Origin: Microbacterium sp. SORGH_AS_0428
Lineage (GTDB): Bacteria > Actinomycetota > Actinomycetes > Actinomycetales > Microbacteriaceae
Assembly: GCF_031453615.1 (NCBI RefSeq)
Contig: NZ_JAVIZT010000001.1
Span: forward strand, 1,984,001-2,048,000
Direction: 5' to 3'
Length of the DNA stretch: 64,000 bases
Positions 43,253 to 51,506 of the stretch are shown here, one piece after another. Within the stretch, counting starts at the first letter, position 1, and the number at the start of each line of letters is the position of its first letter. Under the pieces are notes generated by a model. The model was given only the letters and a program-made list of their open reading frames with translations. It ran no database searches and was not told the DNA's origin. The position numbers and the translations under genes are program-made.

Positions 43253-44437
43253 ATGCCGGACGGGAACGTCGACTGGGACTTCTGGGCGCAGATCGCGACG
43301 GTGATCGCGGCGTTCGCCGTGCCGATCGCTGTGCTCGCCCTCGTCCTCGAGATGCGCCGGACCGCGGTCGCCCAGGCGGCACGCGTGGTCGCGTGGACCG
43401 TGGTGCCGCACGACCGCATCCGCTCTGCCGGGGTGCGCGGGATCGTCATCGTGAACGAGTCCGAACAGGTCGCCCGCGACGTGCGCATCGACGTGCACGC
43501 GGAGGGATCGGATGCGGTGACGGCCGTCTACCCGATCGTTCCGCCCGGAGCGCACTTCCTCACCCTGCAGGAGCGTCAGGCGGCGGATCCCGATGCGGAG
43601 GCACCGTGGGTCGGCGAGGGCAACGACTACGTGCTGCTGCCCGTGAACCAGAAGGACGGCGCGCTCACCATCAGCCTTCGTCACGCGCAGACCTCTCCCG
43701 GCGACGAGATGCGCCAGTACGAACTCCTGCCGTGGACCCAGGCGGGCGCGCGGTCGGACTCGAGCTTCGCCGCAGAGGTCTTCGAGTACTCGCTCGGGAA
43801 CACGCGCTGGCGCCGTCGGTCGGACCTCAGCATCCGTCGCCGCCGCCCGGCGCGAACCCGGGCGTGGCAGCTGTGGCGTCCGCGCCTCACGGGGCAGCCG
43901 GACGTGGGCGAGCGCCGGTTCCCGGAAGTCTCGCTCAACAGCGAACAGGCGAGGCTCGTGATCGCCGACACGGAGGACACGTACCAGCAGTCCCGCACGC
44001 TGATGGATGCGGTGGGCCGGCGCCTCGCCGGCGGCATCGATCCGGCCGCGTCGAAGCCGGTGACCGACCCTCGGTTGCGAGGTGCCGGCATCGTCGAGAT
44101 GCGCCGGACGCGCGAGTCGACGCGGCAGGGGGAGGTCGGTCGCGGTGCCCTGGCGTTCGAGTTCTCCTACGCGCCCGCGGGAGGGGAGGCTGTCGCCGCC
44201 TACTCGTTCGGTGCGTCGCAGTACGGCGACGTGCCCGCCTGGTTCGGCCGCAAGACCGCGAAGGGGGCCGAGTCCGTGTCGTTCAAGAAGCGCGGGTGGT
44301 ATCCGAAACGCCGCAAGGCCTCCGATTGGCCCGCGGACGGTGCGGAGCTCGCCGCAGCCATCGTCGACGCGATCGTGGAGGACCTGCGCGAGCACGCTCC
44401 CTCGTTGGACGCGGCCGCATCCGCTGACGCTCGCTGA
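43253..44437 (+). CDS. Hypothetical protein with N-terminal membrane anchor
   Basis: 394 aa. One membrane segment (about residues 11-33) follows DWDFWAQIATVIA; the rest is soluble, with a beta-rich part (RGIVIVNESEQVARDVRIDV, about 60-150) and an Arg-rich middle. Not recognised. ATG 43253 is preceded by GAGAGG. The stop overlaps the next ATG (TGATG), so it is cotranslated with a seven-pass membrane protein and may form a complex with it. Confidence 0.72.
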   Translation: MPDGNVDWDFWAQIATVIAAFAVPIAVLALVLEMRRTAVAQAARVVAWTVVPHDRIRSAGVRGIVIVNESEQVARDVRIDVHAEGSDAVTAVYPIVPPGAHFLTLQERQAADPDAEAPWVGEGNDYVLLPVNQKDGALTISLRHAQTSPGDEMRQYELLPWTQAGARSDSSFAAEVFEYSLGNTRWRRRSDLSIRRRRPARTRAWQLWRPRLTGQPDVGERRFPEVSLNSEQARLVIADTEDTYQQSRTLMDAVGRRLAGGIDPAASKPVTDPRLRGAGIVEMRRTRESTRQGEVGRGALAFEFSYAPAGGEAVAAYSFGASQYGDVPAWFGRKTAKGAESVSFKKRGWYPKRRKASDWPADGAELAAAIVDAIVEDLREHAPSLDAAASADAR

Positions 44438-45126
44438 TGGACTCCCTCTACCGCCCGCATCCGTCGTGGCTGCCGGCGACCTACCTGCTCCTGGCGACGA
44501 TCGGGCTCATCGTCTGCCCGCTGTCCGTCATGGGACGGGTGGACGAGGCGACCATCCTGCTCGTCGGCTTCGTCTACGTCCCCCTCGGCTGGGCGGCGAT
44601 CACGGTCGCCGCGGCCGTGCGGATCCGGCCGCGGGTGCGATTCGACGCGCGGCGATGGGTGGGGCTGCTTGCGCTTCCCGCCTGGGGATGGTCCTGGGTG
44701 TGGACGAGGTTCATGCGTATCGTGGCCACACACTTCCTGCGCACCGTCATCATCACGTCGCTGATCGTGTGTGCCGGGGTGATCATCGGACTGCTCGCGG
44801 GCGGAGTCAGCGGATGGATCGTCCTCGTGGTGGGCGTCCTCGCGCTCGGAGTGCAGATCGGCGGTGTGCGCTGGGCCAACGGGTACACGTCGGGCTACAC
44901 CGGGGGCGTGAGCGTGTTCGCGCTCGCGGCGGCCGGCATGTTCGTCGTCGGATGCCTCGGCTGGGTGTTCGCGCTGGCCGCCGGCGTGTTCTTCCTCGCC
45001 CTTCCGGCGTTGCTCGCGTGGTTCGTCCTCGGCGTGCTGGGTGCACCGGTGTGGCTCGTGATCACGGCGATCGCGGTCGCGCTCGCGAGCTTCGTCGTGC
45101 CCTTCATCCTCGAGCTGCGGCGCTGA
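44437..45126 (+). CDS. Hypothetical multi-pass membrane protein
   Basis: 229 aa with six to seven membrane segments spread over the whole length (for example 13-32, 40-62, 100-122, 125-145, 160-185, 205-225). It is coupled to the preceding gene by a one-base overlap. Not recognised; no transporter motif is seen. Confidence 0.72.
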   Translation: MDSLYRPHPSWLPATYLLLATIGLIVCPLSVMGRVDEATILLVGFVYVPLGWAAITVAAAVRIRPRVRFDARRWVGLLALPAWGWSWVWTRFMRIVATHFLRTVIITSLIVCAGVIIGLLAGGVSGWIVLVVGVLALGVQIGGVRWANGYTSGYTGGVSVFALAAAGMFVVGCLGWVFALAAGVFFLALPALLAWFVLGVLGAPVWLVITAIAVALASFVVPFILELRR

Positions 45127-45154
45127 GTCGTCCCCGCTGCGGGCGGAGCGCGCG

Positions 45155-45239
45155 GGGACGTCTGCACGACCCCTCGCTCGGAGGGCGCCCCGGCAGCCCC
45201 GCACGTTCACATCCGCACCCTGCGTCGTGCAGATGTCGC
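45155..45239. repeat. 85-bp inverted-repeat element, copy A4
   Basis: GGGACGTCTGCACGAC (45155-45170) and GTCGTGCAGATGTCGC (45224-45239) pair with two mismatches. It lies in the convergent gap between the membrane-protein pair and the HIU hydrolase gene. Confidence 0.75.
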
Positions 45240-45270
45240 GCCGGTCGGCGACCTCCGTCGACCGCGTGCG

Positions 45271-45603
45271 TCAGCTGCCGCGGTAGGTGGAGTACGCGAA
45301 CGGGCTCAGCAGCAGCGGCACGTGGTAGTGCGGTCTATCGGCGACCGTGAAGGTGACTGTCGCGAGGGGATAGAAGGTGTCGACGCCGCGGTCGGCGAAG
45401 TATGCGCCGGTCGCGAAGGTCAGCGCGTACATGCCGGCCTCGAGAAGATCCGGTCCGAGGGCGAGCCGGCCGTCCGCATCCGTGAATCCCTCAGCGACGC
45501 TCTCGATCGCACCCCCCTCGTGATGACGGTGCAGGGTGACCGCGACGTTCGGCGCCGGCGTGCCGGCGGTCGCGTCCAGGATGTGGGTGGTCAGGTGGCT
45601 CAC
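45271..45603 (-). CDS. pucM: 5-hydroxyisourate hydrolase (transthyretin-like)
   Basis: 110 aa. It hydrolyses 5-hydroxyisourate to OHCU in urate breakdown. The signatures LTTHILD at the N-terminus (catalytic His), HRHHEG, YFPLATVTFTV-like region (FYPLATVTFTV) and the C-terminal YRGS are all present. Its ATG overlaps the OHCU decarboxylase stop by four bases, so the two steps are made together. No urate oxidase is present in the window. Confidence 0.95.
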   Translation of the reverse strand: MSHLTTHILDATAGTPAPNVAVTLHRHHEGGAIESVAEGFTDADGRLALGPDLLEAGMYALTFATGAYFADRGVDTFYPLATVTFTVADRPHYHVPLLLSPFAYSTYRGS

Positions 45604-46124
45604 TCCGCCTCCTCCGGTTCGATCTCGTCGGCGACGATCGCCGAGTCCAGGCGCAGCAGCGCGATCTCGGCGAGCTGGGCGGTCGCCTCGCGGGCCTCGG
45701 TGTCGTCGTCGTTGTCGAGTCTGCGGTGCAGCTCGGCGAGCATCTCCTGGGGGCTGCGACCCGCGGCGCGGATGAGGAAGACGCGACCGAAGCGCTCCTC
45801 ATAGGCCCGGTTGCCCGCGGAGATCGCGGCGGCCACATCGTCCGCCGCGGTCGACATCGCAGCCTGCTCCTTCCGAGACGCGTCGGCCTCGGCCCCCGAC
45901 CCCGTCGGCTTCTCGCCGATCCGCGGATGGTGGGCGAGGGCCGCATCCAGGTCGGCGCGCGACCACACCCCGGCGAGGTCGCCGGCGTAGGAGCGGAGGG
46001 CCTCGATCGAGGCGAAGGGGCGCGCGGTGACGATCGCGTCGACCCAGCCGGGCACCGCCGCCCACACCGACACGACCAGCGACGCCTCGGCGGCGTCGAG
46101 GGCGTTGAACTCGTCCAGTTGCAT
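45600..46124 (-). CDS. uraD: OHCU decarboxylase
   Basis: 174 aa. It converts OHCU to (S)-allantoin. The catalytic HP region HHPRIGEKP (about 65-73), SRKEQA (83-88) and RFGRVFLIRAAGRS (111-124) match the family. ATG 46124 gives the usual length; longer frames run through the shared regulatory region. The gene is divergent from allantoinase, and the GlnR-like box between them could serve both. Confidence 0.93.
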   Translation of the reverse strand: MQLDEFNALDAAEASLVVSVWAAVPGWVDAIVTARPFASIEALRSYAGDLAGVWSRADLDAALAHHPRIGEKPTGSGAEADASRKEQAAMSTAADDVAAAISAGNRAYEERFGRVFLIRAAGRSPQEMLAELHRRLDNDDDTEAREATAQLAEIALLRLDSAIVADEIEPEEAE

Positions 46125-46197
46125 GCGCGCCACCCTACCCAGCCCGTATTGCCGTCGCGTGACCCGCCGGGGATGTGAGCCCGGAATGTTGGTAACA

Positions 46198-46229
46198 GTT
46201 ACATTTGCGAAACGTGGAGCACTTAGCGT
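46198..46229 (+). promoter_or_regulatory. Allantoinase promoter with GlnR-like box
   Basis: GTTAC-ATTTGC-GAAAC (46198-46213) fits the nitrogen-regulator GlnR consensus gTnAC-n6-GaAAC exactly; an overlapping GTAAC precedes it. TAGCGT (46224-46229) is the -10 box, seven nt before ATG 46237, so the mRNA is leaderless. The region is shared with the divergent uraD-pucM operon. Confidence 0.6.
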
Positions 46230-46236
46230 TGTCGGC

Positions 46237-47583
46237 ATGACGACCCCCGCACCCGCCGTCATCGCGGCGCGACGTGTGTTCCTGGACGGGGCCTTCCGCC
46301 CCGCGACCGTGACCGTGACCGACGGGCGCATCAGCGCGATCGGGGACTTCGACCCGGATGCGGAACGCGCGCTGCCGGACGACCTCGTGCTGCTGCCGGG
46401 TCTCGTCGACTCGCACGTGCACCTGAACGACCCGGGTCGTGCGAGCTGGGAGGGGTTCGACACGGGGACGACGGCCGCAGCCGCAGGTGGGGTCACGACC
46501 GTGCTCGACATGCCTCTCAACAGCATTCCGGTCACCACGACTCCGGAGGCTCTGGCGGAGAAGCGGGCTGCCGCGAGCGGGCGCATCGCCGTCGATGTGG
46601 GTTACTGGGGCGGCGCCGTGCCGGAGAACATCGGCCGCCTGAGGGAGCTCGCCGACGCGGGCGTCGTCGGGTTCAAGTGCTTCCTCTCGCCGTCGGGCAT
46701 CGACGAGTTCGGACACCTCAGCGCCGGACAGCTCGATGAGGTGCTCACCGAGCTCGCCGCCTTCGACGGACTGCTCATCGTCCACGCCGAGCATCCCGCC
46801 CACCTGCACGCCGACGGCGCTCTCGGTGTGCACTACGCGGACTTCCTCGCCTCCCGCCCGCCCGCCAGCGAGCGGGCAGCGATCCGGCTCGTGATCGAGA
46901 CCGCCCGGCGCACGGGGGCGCGCGTGCACATCGTGCACGTCTCCGACGGTGCGGCGCTCGACGACGTGCGGGCGGCCAAAGCCGAGGGCGTGCGGATCAC
47001 GGTCGAGACGTGCCCGCACTACCTGACCCTGGATGCGGCATCCGTTCCCGACGGCGCCGCATCCTTCAAGTGCTGCCCGCCGATCCGCGACCTCGCCAAT
47101 CAGGACCTGCTCTGGCAGGGCGTTCTCGACGGCACGATCGACGCGATCGTCAGCGACCACTCGCCCGCGACCCCGGAGCTCAAGGGCGAGCCGGACTTCG
47201 GCCTCGCGTGGGGCGGGATCTCGGGCCTGCAGACGGGGCTGTCGAGCGTGCACACCAGAGCGCGCGAGCGCGGCATCCCGCTCGAGGCGTTCCTGCCGCT
47301 CATGACGACGGGGCCGGCGCGTGTCGGCGGACTCGGCTCCCGCGGCACCATCGCGGTCGGCGAACCCGCCCATCTGACCGTCTTCGCACCCGACGAGACG
47401 TTCACGGTGGATGCGGCGGCCCTCGAGTACCGCAATCCGCTCTCGCCGTGGGACGGTGCGAGCCTCACGGGCGTCGTCGCCGAGACATGGCTGCACGGCA
47501 AGCCGGTGTACCGTCGCGGCGAGGGTCTGCTCGCGCGCGCCGGACGCGAGCTGATCGCGGCAATCGACGAGGAGCGCCAGTGA
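46237..47583 (+). CDS. allB: Allantoinase
   Basis: 448 aa. It hydrolyses allantoin to allantoate. Cyclic amidohydrolase barrel with metal ligands His60 and His62 (GLVDSHVHLNDPG), the carbamylated Lys147 (GFKCFLSPSG), His183 (IVHAEHP), His in HIVHVSD and Asp in IVSDHSPATPE. First gene of a run of five overlapping or tightly spaced genes to 52813 that take allantoin to simple nitrogen compounds. The leaderless ATG 46237 follows a GlnR-like box. Confidence 0.95.
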   Translation: MTTPAPAVIAARRVFLDGAFRPATVTVTDGRISAIGDFDPDAERALPDDLVLLPGLVDSHVHLNDPGRASWEGFDTGTTAAAAGGVTTVLDMPLNSIPVTTTPEALAEKRAAASGRIAVDVGYWGGAVPENIGRLRELADAGVVGFKCFLSPSGIDEFGHLSAGQLDEVLTELAAFDGLLIVHAEHPAHLHADGALGVHYADFLASRPPASERAAIRLVIETARRTGARVHIVHVSDGAALDDVRAAKAEGVRITVETCPHYLTLDAASVPDGAASFKCCPPIRDLANQDLLWQGVLDGTIDAIVSDHSPATPELKGEPDFGLAWGGISGLQTGLSSVHTRARERGIPLEAFLPLMTTGPARVGGLGSRGTIAVGEPAHLTVFAPDETFTVDAAALEYRNPLSPWDGASLTGVVAETWLHGKPVYRRGEGLLARAGRELIAAIDEERQ

Positions 47584-48692
47584 GAACACCCATCCTGCAG
47601 CCGGGCGTCGGCGACGTCACGGGCGAGCACTATCTTCCCGCCGCCGTCGAGAACGTCTTCTGGGGCCGGCTGCCCTGCGCGACCGACGCGCCCGTGCTTC
47701 GGATCGAGCCCGGTGCCACCGTCACCGTCGACACCGTCAGCCACGAGGGGATCCTCGAGGATCAGGGCAAGGACCCCCGCGCGTTCTTCGGCGCGCACGG
47801 CGTCGCTGCCGAGCAGGTGCTCGAGGATGCGGTGGCGATCGCCGCATCCCTCTCGCGCGACGTGATGGCCGACGGTCCCCACGTGGTGACCGGGCCCATC
47901 CACGTCGCCGGCGCCCAGCCGGGCGATCTGCTGCAGATCACCGTCGTGAGACTCGAGCCGCGGGTGCCCTACGGCGTGATCAGCAACCGTCACGGCAAGG
48001 GCGCGCTCGTGGGCGAGCTGCCCCGCGGCGAGCACAACGTGAGCGTGTTCACCCCCGTCGTGGAGCAGGACGGCGCGCTCGTGGGCGCGTTGCCTCTCGT
48101 CGAGGGCGGACCGACGGCCGTGACCTTCCCGCTCGCACCGTTCCTCGGCACGATGGGAGTGGCCGTCGCCGGCTCCGACCGCCCGCACTCCGTGCCGCCC
48201 GGCGCGCACGGCGGCAACATCGACATCAAGCTGCTGACCGAGGGCGCGGTGCTGTACCTGCCGGTGCAGGTACAGGGCGCGCTCGCGTACGTCGGCGATC
48301 CGCACTTCGCCCAGGGCGACGGCGAGGTCGCACTCACCGCGCTCGAGGCGTCGCTGCGGGCCACGTTGCGGTTCGACGTCGTGCCGCGCGCGGTCGCGCT
48401 GGCGGAGTTCGGCGAGCTTCTCGGCCCGCTCGTGCGCACCGACGAGTACCTCGTTCCGACGGGGCTCGACCCCGACCTCGGCGAGGCGATGCGCCGCTGC
48501 GTGCGCGCGGCTCTCACCCTGCTCCAGGCGCGGTACGGCATGGCCGAGCACCTCGCCTACGCGTACCTCTCGGCCGCCACCGACTTCGACATCTCGCAGG
48601 TGGTCGACATCGTGTGCGGTGTGCACGCCCGCATCCGGGAGGCGGACTTCGCGGGTACGACCTCCGCGACGGATGCGGAGGGCCGGGCATGA
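47580..48692 (+). CDS. Acetamidase/formamidase family protein
   Basis: 370 aa. FmdA_AmdA-type beta-sandwich amidase: TVTVDTVSHEG, GPIHVAGAQPGDLLQI, the HGGN motif in PPGAHGGNIDIK (metal or active site), and GALAYVGDPHFAQGDGE. Family members release ammonia from formamide or acetamide. The GTG start overlaps the allB stop (GTGA), so it is coupled to allantoin degradation. It probably hydrolyses a small amide from the pathway, such as oxamate or a ureido compound; that is inference. Confidence 0.85.
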   Translation: MRTPILQPGVGDVTGEHYLPAAVENVFWGRLPCATDAPVLRIEPGATVTVDTVSHEGILEDQGKDPRAFFGAHGVAAEQVLEDAVAIAASLSRDVMADGPHVVTGPIHVAGAQPGDLLQITVVRLEPRVPYGVISNRHGKGALVGELPRGEHNVSVFTPVVEQDGALVGALPLVEGGPTAVTFPLAPFLGTMGVAVAGSDRPHSVPPGAHGGNIDIKLLTEGAVLYLPVQVQGALAYVGDPHFAQGDGEVALTALEASLRATLRFDVVPRAVALAEFGELLGPLVRTDEYLVPTGLDPDLGEAMRRCVRAALTLLQARYGMAEHLAYAYLSAATDFDISQVVDIVCGVHARIREADFAGTTSATDAEGRA

Positions 48693-50257
48693 GCGAGATC
48701 CCCGCCGACCTCCGGGCCGCCTTCGACCGCTACGAGCGTGCGATCGGTGACAACGACCTCGCGGTGCTCGACGAGATGTTCGCGCCCGGCGATGAGACGC
48801 TGCGCGGGGATGCGGCGGGGCTGCTCGTCGGTCACGACGTGATCAGCGCCTTCCGCGGTGTGCGCGGCGGAGTCGCGCCGCGCACGATCCAGCGCATCGA
48901 GTACCGCCCGCTCGCCGACGACCTCGCCCTGCTCGTCTCGGTGTCGCGGTTCACGGGGGGCGGCACGGGGCTGCAGACCCAGCTGTGGCGCCGCGGCGAG
49001 GGCGGATGGGTCATCGAGGCAGCCCACGTGACGGGCAAGGCGCAGGCGCTCGACCGGTCGGTCTGGCGCACGGTCGGCGACCCGCTGTGGCAGGGCGCAT
49101 GGGAGGGACCGCTTGAGGGCCTCAACGTCGCGGTCAAAGACCTCTTCGCCATCAAGGGATACCGCATCGGCGCGGGCAACCCGACCTTCCTCGAGACCGC
49201 GAGACCCGAGCCCACCACGGCTCCCGCCGTCGCCGATCTGCTGCGCGGTGGGGCGTCGCTGCGCGGCATCGCGCGCACCGACGAGTTCGCCTACTCGATC
49301 GCGGGCGACAACGCGCACTACGGCACCCCTCCCAACGGTGCGCTCCCGGGCGCGCTTCCGGGCGGATCGTCGAGTGGACCCGCATCAGCCGTCGCGACAG
49401 GGCAGGCGGAGGTGGGACTCGCCACCGACACCGCGGGGTCGGTGCGCGTGCCCGCCTCGTACCAGGGCCTGTGGGGCCTGCGCACGACCCACAACCTCGT
49501 GCCGCGGCAGGGGATGCTGCCCCTCGCGCAGTCCTTCGACACGATCGGCTGGCTCACGCGCGACGGCAACACCCTCCAGCGAGTGGTCGACTGGTGCCTG
49601 AGCTACGACGGCTCGGAGTCGACCGAGAGTGTCTTCGGCGAATCCGCGGGCGACCTGCCCTGGCGCTTTGTCATCCCCGAGGACGTGCTGACCCACGTCG
49701 AGCCCGACACCCGCGCGGCATTCGACGCCTACGTGGAGCGGCTCGCCGCATCCGAGAGCGCGCCCGAGATCGAGACGGTCTCGATCGGCGATCTCGACGA
49801 GTACTTCGAACCGTTCCGGACCGTGCAGGCGGCGGAGGCATGGCGCAACAACCGCGAGTGGCTCCGCGCGCACCCCGGTTCCACGGGGGCGGCGGTCGCC
49901 GATCGGTTCCGCATCGCCAGCGAGGTCACCGCCGACGCGGAGCGCGCCGCGCGAGAGGCGCTGGAGCCGCTCCGCGAGCGGGTGCAGTCCCTCCTGCAGA
50001 GCGCGGTGCTGCTGCTGCCCACGGTGCCCGGCCCCGCGCCCATGCGCACCTCCGACCCCGCGAAGGTGGATGCGGTGCGCCAGGCGACGCTGCGCATGAC
50101 GACGCCCGCGGCCGTCGCCGGCACCCCCGCCCTCTCGATCCCGCTGCTCACCGTCCGCTCGCAACTCGGCCCCGCACCCGTCGGGGTCTGCCTCGTCTCG
50201 CGCAGCGGCACCGACATCGCCCTCGTCCGCCTCGGACGCCGCCTCGCCGCGCTCTGA
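48689..50257 (+). CDS. AtzH-like domain fused to an amidase-signature hydrolase
   Basis: 522 aa. Residues 1-125 are an AtzH/SnoaL-like domain (AFDRYERAIGDNDLAVLDEMFAPG...GLLVGHDVISAFR). Residues 126-522 are an amidase of the signature family with Lys150 (VAVKDLFAIKG), cis-Ser near 228 (PGGSSSGPAS) and nucleophile Ser251 (TDTAGSVRVPAS). In the cyanuric acid pathway AtzH and AtzF are separate; here they are one chain. AtzF-type amidases cleave allophanate, so a ureido substrate is likely. The ATG overlaps the upstream stop by four bases. Confidence 0.85.
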   Translation: MSEIPADLRAAFDRYERAIGDNDLAVLDEMFAPGDETLRGDAAGLLVGHDVISAFRGVRGGVAPRTIQRIEYRPLADDLALLVSVSRFTGGGTGLQTQLWRRGEGGWVIEAAHVTGKAQALDRSVWRTVGDPLWQGAWEGPLEGLNVAVKDLFAIKGYRIGAGNPTFLETARPEPTTAPAVADLLRGGASLRGIARTDEFAYSIAGDNAHYGTPPNGALPGALPGGSSSGPASAVATGQAEVGLATDTAGSVRVPASYQGLWGLRTTHNLVPRQGMLPLAQSFDTIGWLTRDGNTLQRVVDWCLSYDGSESTESVFGESAGDLPWRFVIPEDVLTHVEPDTRAAFDAYVERLAASESAPEIETVSIGDLDEYFEPFRTVQAAEAWRNNREWLRAHPGSTGAAVADRFRIASEVTADAERAAREALEPLRERVQSLLQSAVLLLPTVPGPAPMRTSDPAKVDAVRQATLRMTTPAAVAGTPALSIPLLTVRSQLGPAPVGVCLVSRSGTDIALVRLGRRLAAL

Positions 50258-50279
50258 CCGCGATCCCCAGGAAGCACTC

Positions 50280-51506
50280 ATGACCGACACCCTCCCGATC
50301 GACCCGCCCGCCCGCCTGCTCATGGGGCCGGGCCCCATCTCCGCCTATCCGTCGGTGCTGCGCGCCATGTCGGCCCCGCTCGTGGGCCAGTACGACCCGT
50401 TCATGACCCACACGATGAACGAGACGCAGGAGCTGTACCGGCAGGTGTGGGCCACCGAGAACGAGGCGACCCTGCTCGTCGACGGCACGTCCCGCGCCGG
50501 TATCGAGGCCGCGATCGTCAGCCTCGTACGTCCCGGCGACCGTGTGCTCGTGCCGGTGTTCGGACGCTTCGGGCACCTGCTCGCCGAGATCGCCGAACGC
50601 GCGCTCGCAGAGGTGCACACGATCGAGACCGAGTGGGGTCAGGTGTTCACCCCCGCGGAGATCGAAGAGGCCGTCGTCCGCGTCAAGCCGACGCTCCTCG
50701 CGCTCGTGCAGGGCGACACCTCGACCACCATGCTGCAGCCCCTGGAGGAGATCGGCGAGATCTGCCGCGCGCACGGGGTGCTCTTCTACTCCGATGCCAC
50801 CGCATCCTTGGGCGGCAACGCGTTCGAGGCCGATGCCTGGGGACTGGATGCGGCGACCGCCGGCCTGCAGAAGTGCCTGGGCGGCCCGAGCGGCTCCGCC
50901 CCCATAACGCTGAGTGAGCGCGCCGTCGAGGTCATCCGATCCCGCAAGCGGATCGAGGCCGGCATCCGCGAGGCGGGCGATGAGGACGCGCCCGATTTCG
51001 TCCGCTCCAACTACTTCGACCTCGGCATGATCCTCGACTACTGGGGTCCGCGCCGGCTCAACCACCACACCGAGGCGACGAGCATGCTCTACGGCGCCCG
51101 CGAGTGCGCGCGCCTGCTGCTCCTCGAGGGCCGCGACGCGGTGATCGCCCGGCACGAGCTCGCCGGCCGCGCGATGCTCGCCGGCGTCGAGGCGCTCGGC
51201 CTCGCCGTCTTCGGAGACGTCGCGCACAAGATGAGCAACGTCGTGGCCGTGTACATCCCCGAGGGTGTGCCCGGCGATGCGGCACGCACGGCGATGCTCG
51301 AGGATTTCGGCATCGAGATCGGCACGTCGTTCGGCCCGCTGCACGGCAAGGTGTGGCGCATCGGCACGATGGGCTACAACGCCCGCAAGGACACGGTGCT
51401 CACGACCTTGGCCGCTCTCGAGGCGGTGCTGCGCCGCCACGGCGTCGCCGTTCCCGCCGGCGGCGGCGTGGAGGCCGCATCCGACGTCTTCGCGGGGCGC
51501 GCATGA
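50280..51506 (+). CDS. pucG: (S)-ureidoglycine-glyoxylate aminotransferase
   Basis: 408 aa, class V PLP aminotransferase. MGPGPISAYPSVLRAMS at the N-terminus, VDGTSRAGIEAA, SDATASLGG and the PLP Lys198 in GLQKCLGGPSG match PucG-type alanine-glyoxylate aminotransferases. In this ureide operon it should transfer the amino group of ureidoglycine to glyoxylate, giving glycine and oxalurate. ATG 50280 follows AGGAAG. The stop overlaps the next gene by four bases. Confidence 0.9.
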   Translation: MTDTLPIDPPARLLMGPGPISAYPSVLRAMSAPLVGQYDPFMTHTMNETQELYRQVWATENEATLLVDGTSRAGIEAAIVSLVRPGDRVLVPVFGRFGHLLAEIAERALAEVHTIETEWGQVFTPAEIEEAVVRVKPTLLALVQGDTSTTMLQPLEEIGEICRAHGVLFYSDATASLGGNAFEADAWGLDAATAGLQKCLGGPSGSAPITLSERAVEVIRSRKRIEAGIREAGDEDAPDFVRSNYFDLGMILDYWGPRRLNHHTEATSMLYGARECARLLLLEGRDAVIARHELAGRAMLAGVEALGLAVFGDVAHKMSNVVAVYIPEGVPGDAARTAMLEDFGIEIGTSFGPLHGKVWRIGTMGYNARKDTVLTTLAALEAVLRRHGVAVPAGGGVEAASDVFAGRA

